64,000 bases of DNA, taken from an uncultured Clostridia bacterium. Lineage in GTDB: Bacteria > Bacillota > Clostridia > Oscillospirales > Ruminococcaceae. Shown one piece after another: positions 1-8,765 of the stretch. The notes under the pieces were generated by a model. The model saw only the letters and a list, made by a program, of their open reading frames with translations, made no database searches and was not told the origin of the DNA. The stretch lies in assembly GCA_947589185.1 (NCBI GenBank), contig CANQCK010000005.1, positions 1 through 64,000 of the forward strand, read 5' to 3'. The position numbers were made by a program, and so were the translations under genes. Each line of letters starts with the position of its first letter. Within the stretch, counting starts at the first letter, position 1.

Positions 1-78
1 ATAATCAAAAGACCTACATACACGACAAATAATAATCTCTAAACAAAATTGATTAGTAGTTGTCGAGTGGGAATAACC

Positions 79-1191
79 ATGAATGGCTGGTTTACAATAG
101 ATAAAATAGACGCAAAGACTTATGTTATCAGTGAATACCATCACCCGGAAGAAACACATTGCTATTTGCTTTGTGGCACAAAGCGAGCCGTTTTAATCGA
201 CACCGGATTAGGCGTTGCAAATATCAAAAAGGTGGTCGAAAAATTGACCGATCTGCCTGTTACCGTTATTACGACCCACGCACATTGGGATCATATCAGA
301 GGACATAAATATTTTCCGGATTTTTATGTCCATAGTGCAGAAATGGATTGGTTAAATGGCAAGTTTCCTTTGCCGTTAGAAATTGCCAAATCGGGATTGA
401 CCGCTGTAGTAGATGTTTTAGAGGAGACGTTAGATATGGATGCTTTAAATGATTTGCTTAAAAGTCTTGTCACACAAAGTCAAAAAATATTAGGAGATAA
501 TCTGATTGGGATTTATCTTCATGGCTCTGCTGTTATGGGATGCTATAATGAGAAAAAAAGTGATATTGATTTGTTAGTTGTAGTAAAGGAAGCTATTCCA
601 AACAACATAAAACATCGCTTCATGGATATGGTTGTAGAATTAAATACATATGCTCCTCCAAAAGGAATCGAACTAAGCATTGTTAAAAGAGGGGTATGCA
701 ATCCGTTTGTTTATCCGACACCTTTCGAATTGCACTTTTCTATTGCACATTTAGAATGGTATAAAACCAATCCTTTAGATTATATTGATAAAATGAAGGG
801 AACAGATAAAGATCTGGCAGCTCATATTACTATTATTTATCACAGGGGAAAATGTCTTTATGGAAACGATATCAAAGATGTCTTTGGAGCAGTCAGTAAA
901 GAAGACTACTTTGATAGTATTTGGAGTGATATTGAGGAAGCTGAAACGGAAATAATGGATAATCCCACTTACATTATTCTAAACTTATGTAGGGTATTAG
1001 CATACAAAAAAGAAGAACTTATCTTGTCAAAACAGGAAGGTGGTAAATGGGGAATATGCAATGTTCCTGAAAAGTATCAAACTTTAATAGTACAGGCACT
1101 GGATGAATATTTATTTAATAAATCAACAGAATATGATGAAAATAATGCCCATGAATATGCTGCATATATGATAACACAGATAAGGAATTAG
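79..1191 (+). CDS. Chimeric protein: N-terminal part of a metallo-beta-lactamase fold hydrolase fused in frame to an ANT(9)/AadA-like aminoglycoside nucleotidyltransferase
   Basis: ORF 49..1191; ATG at 79 more plausible than TTG at 49. THAHWDH metal motif in the N-terminal part; GSAVMGCYNEKKSDIDLLV nucleotidyltransferase motif from about nt 520. Internal ATG at 436 preceded by GAGGAG (421-426). Confidence 0.8.
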   Translation: MNGWFTIDKIDAKTYVISEYHHPEETHCYLLCGTKRAVLIDTGLGVANIKKVVEKLTDLPVTVITTHAHWDHIRGHKYFPDFYVHSAEMDWLNGKFPLPLEIAKSGLTAVVDVLEETLDMDALNDLLKSLVTQSQKILGDNLIGIYLHGSAVMGCYNEKKSDIDLLVVVKEAIPNNIKHRFMDMVVELNTYAPPKGIELSIVKRGVCNPFVYPTPFELHFSIAHLEWYKTNPLDYIDKMKGTDKDLAAHITIIYHRGKCLYGNDIKDVFGAVSKEDYFDSIWSDIEEAETEIMDNPTYIILNLCRVLAYKKEELILSKQEGGKWGICNVPEKYQTLIVQALDEYLFNKSTEYDENNAHEYAAYMITQIRN

Positions 1192-1269
1192 ATAAATTCC
1201 GGTTTGTCATGCAGAAAGATTTAGCTATTATTCCATATATTCGGAGGACGAAGAACTTGCCTTAGCTAT

Positions 1270-1767
1270 AATATAACGGATGCCGCTGCCATTCTTCAAT
1301 TTGAGGCAGTATTTTGTTTGCAATCGCCGTTACCATATCCTCGCTTACCCCAAAACCGTAGAGATCCTCTACAATGTCCGATATTTGTCGTGTGGTCATG
1401 CCTTTAGCGGACATGGCGACGATTTTCTGCTCAATTTCAGATATATCCTTTTTTGCTTAGGTACTATCTGCGGCTCAAAATCTCCGTCGCGGTCCTGCGG
1501 AACCTCAATAGGAATTTCGCCGTAGGAGCTGCGAAGCCTCTTTGGTTTTACTCTGTTGCGATAATCGGAATTGGAACTACGCTCATAACTGCCATAGCCT
1601 AAATGCACGTCGAGTTCCGCTTCGAGCATTTCCTGAATAGTACCGCCGAGCAAGTCTTTTAATGCTTCCTGAATATCCTATGCTGTTTTGATATCGTATT
1701 CCTGAATCAATCCGGCTATGATATTCCTTTTTCCTTAGCTCATTCTTTCTCTTTTTCTTCTTGCCAT
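1270..1767 (-). pseudogene. Degraded IS256-family (Mutator-like) transposase remnant
   Basis: Minus-strand ORF 1396..1653 reads LLGGTIQEMLEAELDVHLGYG..YRNRVKPKRLRSSYGEIPIEVPQDRDGDFEPQIV, typical of the IS256 transposase N-terminus. Homologous reading continues in other frames on both sides (MARRKRERMS* at 1767; GMTTRQISDIVEDLYGFGVSEDMV around 1320-1410). Confidence 0.8.
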
Positions 1768-1890
1768 AAAAAATTCCTCCTATGATTTTATTTTATCATA
1801 GAAGGAATCGTTTTTACAGACTTTTTTTAATACGCTCACTTGACGAGGAATAGTCTATAGTTGCCACTTTTATATTATATTTGGTTTTGA

Positions 1891-3681
1891 TTATCTTTCC
1901 TCACAGTACAGCTGTCCGCAGTTCATATTATCATTTTTATCGGAGCAAAATACGTAAGCCTTTATTCCATTATCCACTAATTTCTGCTTTAGTTCGTCTA
2001 ATTTTGCTTTATCCGTATTTTTCAAATTATTTAGCTTGGTAGCGCTTGTTTCGTTTAATTTTGACACGCGGACAGTTATTTTATCCTTTACAGGCTTCAG
2101 TTTGTCTGTCAGGCGCTCCATATCCTCGGATGAATCGTTTTTTTCACCGATAACAATATAGTTGATACGGAAAAAATGTTTTTCGCTTGTTGATACGAAT
2201 TTCAGAAATTCGTCCAAACCGGGCAACTCCGAAAAGTTATATATGGGAATCAGCTCCTTGACAAGGCCGGGATTATCGCTTACATATGTGTATTGAATAT
2301 AGCGTATCGGTACATATCGGTCCAGAAATATAGTCTGTTCAAGCAAATCTCTGTCCCAGAAATTGGATGAAAATGTTATATGCAGATTACTGTAGTCCTT
2401 TAACATTTTCACAAAGCGAAATACGCTGTATCTGTTAAAACGCAAATCACCCATTCCGGTTATTGAAAGCAACACGTAGGTGTGTTTATGCAACTCCTTT
2501 TTGTCATATATGTAATCGAATAGGGTCTTCATTTGATTTATTTCCAGAGGATAGAACATATTGATATTCGAGGATGCACAATAGGCGCACTTTGAAGGAC
2601 AGCCGAAACTCACAGGCATTTCGATAACCGATTTCTTAAATTCATCCTGAGCGTAATGTTCAAAATACCCCACTTCATACACACCGAACGAATCCTCAAA
2701 AACATATTTAGTTGTTATCTCACGATCCCAGTTGCTGCCCGAATATTTATTTTCCGTAGAAAAAACCTTTTTTAATCGCATATCTGTCATTTCTCCACTT
2801 ACTGTTTGCATTTCCATGTCAATTGGTTCCATTGTTTCGATAAAATCTGCCATATCATCATCTATCAGCTTCGCATATCGCGTTCCGGGCTGCAGTTCTA
2901 TAAGCAAACTGTCCTGCTGCCCACTCGAGTTATGCGTATACGGTGACATAATACACTGTGTATCCGTTCTGATATAAAGATATGTAACAGATATCAAATC
3001 CACGATATATATTTTTAAATTATTCCAATATTCATTATCAACCTTCTCATGCAGCAGCACATAGAAATCAAACAATGTTCTCTCCAATTTGCTCATCACT
3101 TTGGCGTGTTTTCTCTGCTGCCTTAATTCATATTCCCGTTTAACCTTATCAAGCATGATTCGCATTGATTCCGGTGTCAAATTGTCCATCGAAAGGACGA
3201 TATTAACCGTTTTTTTGTCGTTGAGCATACTTGCTATTTTTTTTACGAATATATCTTTGTATTCCGGCTTAAACCATTTGCTCAAGGAATGACCTACCAA
3301 ATCAAGTCTATTTCCGGAGTTGTTTATGATTTCCTTCCAAAATTTTTGTTCACTATCAAAATATGATTTCGGACGTATGCTTATGACTCCCTGCTTGTAT
3401 AATTTATTGCTTTCCTGCAAGCTGGCTTCTATGTCTTTAAGTCCCGCCGACAGCTCGTCGTGGTCATCGTTTGTATATGCGCGCTGCAGTATTGCAAAAA
3501 TACCGGAGGCAATAACCGAGCATGAAATCCCGAGTATGACATCCTTCCATAAAGCCGCTCTATCCGAATAATTCGTTCTTGAATCAACTATAAATACGCA
3601 TATGATCAGCAAAACCGATACAATCGCGAACACAAGCCAAATATTGGGACCTCTGCCCCATACTTTATTTTTCTTTTTCAT
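1891..3681 (-). CDS. Membrane-anchored radical SAM protein with an uncharacterised N-terminal cytosolic domain
   Basis: ORF; two N-terminal hydrophobic helices; CPSKCAYC (CxxxCxxC) cluster motif; GMGDLRFN motif downstream; overlaps the upstream HD gene by 17 bp. Confidence 0.75.
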   Translation of the reverse strand: MKKKNKVWGRGPNIWLVFAIVSVLLIICVFIVDSRTNYSDRAALWKDVILGISCSVIASGIFAILQRAYTNDDHDELSAGLKDIEASLQESNKLYKQGVISIRPKSYFDSEQKFWKEIINNSGNRLDLVGHSLSKWFKPEYKDIFVKKIASMLNDKKTVNIVLSMDNLTPESMRIMLDKVKREYELRQQRKHAKVMSKLERTLFDFYVLLHEKVDNEYWNNLKIYIVDLISVTYLYIRTDTQCIMSPYTHNSSGQQDSLLIELQPGTRYAKLIDDDMADFIETMEPIDMEMQTVSGEMTDMRLKKVFSTENKYSGSNWDREITTKYVFEDSFGVYEVGYFEHYAQDEFKKSVIEMPVSFGCPSKCAYCASSNINMFYPLEINQMKTLFDYIYDKKELHKHTYVLLSITGMGDLRFNRYSVFRFVKMLKDYSNLHITFSSNFWDRDLLEQTIFLDRYVPIRYIQYTYVSDNPGLVKELIPIYNFSELPGLDEFLKFVSTSEKHFFRINYIVIGEKNDSSEDMERLTDKLKPVKDKITVRVSKLNETSATKLNNLKNTDKAKLDELKQKLVDNGIKAYVFCSDKNDNMNCGQLYCEER

Positions 3682-6091
3682 TTACTTGATCCCCCTCGGA
3701 TGAAATGCTACCGTAAACATCCCGGTATTTTTGCAGCATTTTTCTTTTGCTTTCATTTTCATTTTCTGCTCTTTTTTCTTTAGTTTTGTCCGGAGAAAAA
3801 TTCGCCTGAAAGTATACTTCTCCGCGTTGAATAAATTGAGTAGCCACAAAAACAAAGATTTTTTCTATAAGTTTATAATGCCGCCTTAGCTTTTTTAAAC
3901 TCAATTTATCGTCCGGATTGTGCTCCGCATCGGATGAGCCTGGAATCTTGTCCGGAGTAAGCTGACGCAAAAAAATATAGAAACTTTTTTCCGCATATAT
4001 CGAATAGTAGTCCCTCGAAGGAATAATGGTTGTTAACGACTTAATGTAATACTCGTCCGCACTATATTTTACGTCCGCATCATTGCCTGACATTTCATTC
4101 GTTTTCTGCGCCACATCAAGCTCACGGACAGTCTCCGGCTTGCAGAAGCGCGCCGCACGCTGTATCACAAAAAAGTCTCCGTCGTTAAGAGGCTGAATAA
4201 GATCGGTTTCTTTGCCGTATATCTGCTGAGTAATATATCTCACATGCTTTGCAATCTGAGAGCGAAATTCGTCACCCGCAAACTTTTCGGTGTCTCCTTG
4301 TCCTATCCACTGACAAAGCTTCTCGCGGATGTTATCGTCCGGGAAGTTAATTTCAATAAAGCTGTTAAACTCCGAATATGTCTTCCACCAAGGCTTAAGA
4401 TATTTTCTTTTAATACAGTCACCTATTAGACTATATACATGATTTACATTTTTCACGACTTTTTCAAACTCCGAAATTTCATCGTGAGAACCGTCACCGC
4501 TCAAATCATGTACAGCGGACTGTATATCCTCCTCTGTTATGTTTCCTTCACTCAGAGAATTAATTATCTTATAGATTGCCTCTAGCAAAGGATTTCTAAA
4601 GGCGCCGTTTTCATCCTCGGTCGATTTTGCCTCGCTCATCTTGTTGTAAATATCGTTTAGCAAAAAAATCCAATCGCTGTCGGAACGATACCGATCGATA
4701 ATGGCCTCTAGTGAAAATAGGCAGTTTTTCGATATCATTCCCAGTCGGGCGGTTTCTAATTTCTCTATTTCCCGAAATATTTTATTTTCGTCCGCCTTAA
4801 TATTATCAAACTTCTTGCAAAGATTCGTGATTAAATTTTTAAAATCGCACATATTATGATTCAGCCTTCTGAATATGTACGTATTTATGAAATCGGAGTA
4901 CACAACAGCATGATGATTGTATACGTACATATATAAATCGTCTCTCGCCTCGATCATATTTTGCAGTGCGGGTACCGCTCGGTTTGTAAACACTATCGAG
5001 TATTCTCCGTTTAAATGCATATTCCTGAACAAGCGCGAGGTGTCGATTCTGGGTGTTCCTATCTGTGTCATATATGAATCGCGCATAATATAATCAAGCT
5101 TGTCCATATCAAATATGGGCGAATTTATAAGCCGAATCATAACGTTCTTTTTTTGATTTCCTTTTAATATTTCTTCGCCTTTTTCTTCATCGTTTGAAAA
5201 AAGATTTACAGACGTATCATATTCATATCCGAGAATACAGCGAATGATTAATTCTATGTCCGCATATAACTTTTCGTTGGGAACCTGACCGGCACCTCCG
5301 GCATCTCCGGCATCTCCGGCAACTTCGGCAACTTCGGCGCTTCCGGCATCTCCGGCAACTTCGGCAACTTCGGCGCTTCCGGCAACTTCGGCACCTTCGG
5401 CAACTCCGGCAACTTCGGCAACTTCGGCACTTCCGGCAACTTCGGCACTTCCGGCAACTTCGGCACCTCCGGCAACTCTTGTCAATTTATCATAGAATGT
5501 ATCCATAATAATTATACAAGACAGCTTTTCATGAACCTCGCCGGGAATGTTTTTGCCCTCCTCTATAATTTTTTTAAAAGCATTTTCCAAATTTTTTAAA
5601 CCTTGTACTTTTTGGGCTGAAGTCTCGTCTGAAATTTTGTCTGATATTGTAGCAAGCAGTTTATTATCTACTTCTTTTGCATCGTATTGCGTCTCGCCGA
5701 GATGAGAAAACGGGCAATGCCCGACGTCATGCAGCAACGCCGCTTCTGACGCGCTGAATTCCATCCACGGCTCGAATATTTCCCCGTCGTCCCGGTTCGA
5801 TGAAGTCGTCAGCAGACCGGAGTCGTCATTAAGAAGTCGCTCATTATGCTTAAGACTTCTTATTGCGCGCTTCGTCAATTCCATTACGCCTAAGGAATGT
5901 TCAAATCGGGTATGACGCGCTCCGGGATATACCGCCTGACATGTCAGTTGACGAATGTCTTTCAGACGCTGAAACTCTCTTGTGTCAATGATGTCAAGCT
6001 CAAATTTTGTCAGAGATATATATCCGTGAACATGATCTCGTATGGATTTGGCTATTTCCGTGTAGTATTTTTTGTCATTTAGATTGTACAT
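3665..6091 (-). CDS. HD-domain phosphohydrolase of the SAMHD1/YdhJ/dGTPase-like type with an internal low-complexity Ala/Gly/Glu/Val repeat
   Basis: ORF; HTRFEHSLGVMEL, ALLHDVGHCPFSHLGE and FDMDKLDYIMRDSYMTQIG motifs. Confidence 0.85.
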   Translation of the reverse strand: MYNLNDKKYYTEIAKSIRDHVHGYISLTKFELDIIDTREFQRLKDIRQLTCQAVYPGARHTRFEHSLGVMELTKRAIRSLKHNERLLNDDSGLLTTSSNRDDGEIFEPWMEFSASEAALLHDVGHCPFSHLGETQYDAKEVDNKLLATISDKISDETSAQKVQGLKNLENAFKKIIEEGKNIPGEVHEKLSCIIIMDTFYDKLTRVAGGAEVAGSAEVAGSAEVAEVAGVAEGAEVAGSAEVAEVAGDAGSAEVAEVAGDAGDAGGAGQVPNEKLYADIELIIRCILGYEYDTSVNLFSNDEEKGEEILKGNQKKNVMIRLINSPIFDMDKLDYIMRDSYMTQIGTPRIDTSRLFRNMHLNGEYSIVFTNRAVPALQNMIEARDDLYMYVYNHHAVVYSDFINTYIFRRLNHNMCDFKNLITNLCKKFDNIKADENKIFREIEKLETARLGMISKNCLFSLEAIIDRYRSDSDWIFLLNDIYNKMSEAKSTEDENGAFRNPLLEAIYKIINSLSEGNITEEDIQSAVHDLSGDGSHDEISEFEKVVKNVNHVYSLIGDCIKRKYLKPWWKTYSEFNSFIEINFPDDNIREKLCQWIGQGDTEKFAGDEFRSQIAKHVRYITQQIYGKETDLIQPLNDGDFFVIQRAARFCKPETVRELDVAQKTNEMSGNDADVKYSADEYYIKSLTTIIPSRDYYSIYAEKSFYIFLRQLTPDKIPGSSDAEHNPDDKLSLKKLRRHYKLIEKIFVFVATQFIQRGEVYFQANFSPDKTKEKRAENENESKRKMLQKYRDVYGSISSEGDQVNEKEK
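5290..5478 (-). repeat. In-frame 9-nt tandem repeat array (about 21 units) inside the HD phosphohydrolase gene
   Basis: Plus strand shows successive GGCAACTTC / GGCACTTCC / GGCATCTCC units; encodes AEVAGSAEVAEVAGDAG. Confidence 0.9.
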
Positions 6092-6633
6092 ATAAACACA
6101 TCCTCTTTTCTTGCAGATTTCTCATATTTATTTTTTGAGACATTATAGCCACCATAATTATATTCGAACATATTTTAACATAATAATACTATTTTTTCAA
6201 TACATAAATTCATTTAAGCAAATTTATTTGATTTTTCATTTTTATTCCCCCAACCAAAGCCAACGTCGGCAAATAACAATAATTGATATACTTGGGCATC
6301 TTTTTGAACATATCAGCTATGCTTTGCTTACGTTTTGACAGCAAAATAACAAGGCAGTCGGCTGTGATATAAAATATAAATTTATTTGCTCCACAAATTC
6401 GTTTGGGTTATTCAATTATCTTTATTACCATTATCAGCTTATTACTTTGATTGAAAAATTCTATAGCCCAGCGATAATTGAAATTTTTGAAAAATTTTAA
6501 AATATCTTTTTTCAAATTATGGATTTGTGTGTTAAATAGTTATACATGATGCGATAATAGCTCCAGCAATTTTAAACTGTCTGAAATAAGTCTACAATGA
6601 ATATTCAAATCGGCTAAAAAACTACTCAACCGC

Positions 6634-6662
6634 TTGACATTTTAGCAAATAAACAGTATAAT
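6634..6662 (+). promoter_or_regulatory. Perfect-consensus sigma-A-type promoter (TTGACA-N17-TATAAT)
   Basis: TTGACA 6634-6639, TATAAT 6657-6662, 17-bp spacer. Confidence 0.75.
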
Positions 6663-6703
6663 ATTACAATAACAAGGGGCAACTTCCACAGCTAAAACGT
6701 GCC

Positions 6704-6720
6704 GTTATCACCATGATAAC
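6704..6720. promoter_or_regulatory. Palindrome GTTATCA-CCA-TGATAAC, possible operator
   Basis: Perfect 7-bp inverted repeat about 40 bp downstream of the 6634-6662 promoter; half-site TGATAAC repeated at 6725-6731. Confidence 0.5.
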
Positions 6721-6754
6721 AAAATGATAACACAGCTAAGATAGGCTGTATAAT

Positions 6755-6910
6755 ATGGATATATCAAATAATCAAAAGAACCACAAACACGACAGAATGA
6801 TTGGAATAGATTTGAAGTTTTCGCCACTTGCCTTTTTAATGAAGAAAGAGCAATATTATGGTTGGATAGATAAATTTACAAATGAGTTGATAAATTCTTT
6901 GAAAATATAA
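6755..6910 (+). CDS. Small 51-aa ORF, possibly a remnant of a transposon-associated gene
   Basis: MDISNNQKNHKHDRMIGIDLKFSPLAFLMKKEQYYGWIDKFTNELINSLKI, downstream of a consensus promoter; its 5' end resembles the sequence at window positions 1-27. No clear ribosome binding site. Confidence 0.4.
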   Translation: MDISNNQKNHKHDRMIGIDLKFSPLAFLMKKEQYYGWIDKFTNELINSLKI

Positions 6911-6999
6911 GATGGGATATGATTAGAACTTATATGAAGTGTAATAAGTAACGTGTTGGCAACATTTTGGCAACAATGATATAAAATTTATCTAAAAAA

Positions 7000-7018
7000 C
7001 CACCAGTTCTACTGGTGG
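7000..7018 (-). terminator. Hairpin CCACCAG-TTCTA-CTGGTGG followed on the minus strand by TTTTTT
   Basis: Perfect 7-bp stem; T tract on the minus strand only. Confidence 0.55.
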
Positions 7019-7223
7019 AAATAAAAAGCTTAAGCAAAAGGATATAAAAATAACCTCCAAATATGTTAAGATAGAAAAGGTTTGACAAGAGCATTACTAT
7101 CAAACATATAAGGAGGTAAAAGCCAATGAAAAACGAGATAAAATCAGAAGTAGCACTGAGGGTATGAGAAAACGTATATGGAATGTTTTTAACTTTCCAA
7201 ACTGTCAAAAGGAGAGTGTCTGT

Positions 7224-7916
7224 ATGAGATACGAATGGATTGACGAGTATTTACTTGGCAAAGCGGGAGTGAGCAAAGACCTTCAGAAAGATTGGAATTG
7301 GATCCGCTATCAAATCGGCGGAAAGATGTTTGCGGCAGTCTGTCTGGGAGAGAATGACGAGCCGTATTATATAACGCTGAAACTGGAACCGATGGAAGGA
7401 GATTTCCTGCGGCAGCAATATGAGGATATTATTCCCGGCTATTATATGAATAAGATGCATTGGAATTCCGTTAAACCGGATGGAAATGTTCCGGATGACC
7501 TGTTAAAAGATCTGTTGGATAAATCATATCAACTTGTGCTTGACAGCTTCAGCAAGAAGAAACAGCGGGAGATTCTAAATGGTGAGCATTCAGCAGGAAT
7601 AGTAAGCTGCTGTGGAACAGATTGCACGGGATGCGGTTGCTTTGGAACTATGTGTAAGGGGTGTAACGCCTGTCTCGGAAAAGTATTTCATGCACCCGAA
7701 GGGCAGGCATGCCCGATATATGAATGCTCAATAAATCAAAAGGAACTAGGCAGCTGCGGCGGCTGTGAGTGCCTTCCGTGTGATATATGGAAAAACACTA
7801 AGGATCCTTCCTTTTCGGAGGAAGAATTTGAGCGGAATATACAAGAAAGGGTAGCCAGACTGAAGAACTCCAAAACAAGGTTGGAAAATTTTGAAATTTT
7901 GGAGAAAGGAAATTAA
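7224..7916 (+). CDS. MmcQ/YjbR-like N-terminal domain + Cys-rich DUF3795-like protein
   Basis: ORF; start at 7224 (MRYEWIDEYLL) with AAAGGAGAG upstream; MmcQ-like N-terminus; CCGTDCTGCGCFGTMCKGCNACLGK cysteine cluster. Confidence 0.7.
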   Translation: MRYEWIDEYLLGKAGVSKDLQKDWNWIRYQIGGKMFAAVCLGENDEPYYITLKLEPMEGDFLRQQYEDIIPGYYMNKMHWNSVKPDGNVPDDLLKDLLDKSYQLVLDSFSKKKQREILNGEHSAGIVSCCGTDCTGCGCFGTMCKGCNACLGKVFHAPEGQACPIYECSINQKELGSCGGCECLPCDIWKNTKDPSFSEEEFERNIQERVARLKNSKTRLENFEILEKGN

Positions 7917-7937
7917 AAATTATGTCAGCGGTGAGAG

Positions 7938-7969
7938 GTTGCACAATAATGTGCAACTTTTTCTTTTTA
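7938..7969 (+). terminator. Rho-independent terminator
   Basis: GTTGCACA-ATAA-TGTGCAAC followed by a T-rich tract. Confidence 0.8.
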
Positions 7970-7998
7970 TGGTGTAATATTGAAAGGAGGATAGATAT

Positions 7999-8667
7999 AT
8001 GTCAATCAACTATAAAAAATCGCTGGGCAAACGGTTAGCTGACTTTAACAGCAGGTTTTATAAACCGCCGATAAATACCGCCTCAAGAGGTCAGTGCGTT
8101 TGGTATACGCAAGGCAGAGCCTATGAAAAGAAAGGCGTTTATATCGGTGCAAGAGGCAACGCCAAAGACGTTTATCAAAGCTGTAAAAATTCAGGGTTTC
8201 AGGTATCTTGGTATCCTAAGCCTAATTCAATTGCCTGCTTTAACGGAGGCACTTACGGTCATGTAAGATATGTTGAACACGTTATAGCTGACACAGTGTA
8301 TTTCACCGAGGCAAATTGGAACGCTGATAATGCAATCTCAGCTGATGACGGCGTTCTGAAAAAGATGTCGTTGTCTGACTGGATGGCACAGCCGTTTTTA
8401 CAGGGTCACGTTGCGGTTAAGAAAGAAAAGCTGATAACCTTTGAGGTCGTGACGCCAAAAGGTAAGATCGGATTGTATAAATCAAGCAATATTATCAGAA
8501 AAAACAAGGTCAAAAATATAAAGGCAGATAGTATCAAAGCTGTTTCCGGAAGCGGCAGGATTAAAGACGGAAGAGACATTGTAAAGGTTTTGTATAACAA
8601 CAGATATTACTGGTCGATAAGGGTAAACAAATCAGGAGTAAGACAGTTGAAAAGAAAAGATAAATAA
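7999..8667 (+). CDS. CHAP-domain peptidoglycan amidohydrolase without an obvious signal peptide
   Basis: RGQCVWYTQGRA (Cys) and GHVRYVEHV (His) CHAP motifs; GGAGG ribosome binding site. Confidence 0.8.
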   Translation: MSINYKKSLGKRLADFNSRFYKPPINTASRGQCVWYTQGRAYEKKGVYIGARGNAKDVYQSCKNSGFQVSWYPKPNSIACFNGGTYGHVRYVEHVIADTVYFTEANWNADNAISADDGVLKKMSLSDWMAQPFLQGHVAVKKEKLITFEVVTPKGKIGLYKSSNIIRKNKVKNIKADSIKAVSGSGRIKDGRDIVKVLYNNRYYWSIRVNKSGVRQLKRKDK

Positions 8668-8681
8668 ATTTGCCGTTTTTC

Positions 8682-8710
8682 TTGACATTATATGATAGCA
8701 GATGTATAAT
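8682..8710 (+). promoter_or_regulatory. Consensus promoter TTGACA-N17-TATAAT upstream of the yfhO-like gene
   Basis: Exact hexamers with 17-bp spacing. Confidence 0.75.
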
Positions 8711-8765
8711 TGTATTACTGAGATAATACAATTTATTGATTTAAGGTCTTTTAAGGGGAAATAAA

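Noticed and set aside
1280-1525. Plus-strand ORF of 81 aa
   Set aside because: Antisense to the IS256 transposase remnant; no recognisable protein features.
2732-3571. Plus-strand ORFs inside the radical SAM gene
   Set aside because: Antisense to a well-supported gene with conserved motifs; no independent support.
5254-5475. Minus-strand ORF MPEVPKLPEVPKLPEV...
   Set aside because: An alternative frame of the 9-nt repeat array inside the HD phosphohydrolase; any frame through this repeat stays open.
5290-5478. Possible CRISPR array
   Set aside because: Units are contiguous 9-nt repeats without unique spacers and are in frame with the coding gene.
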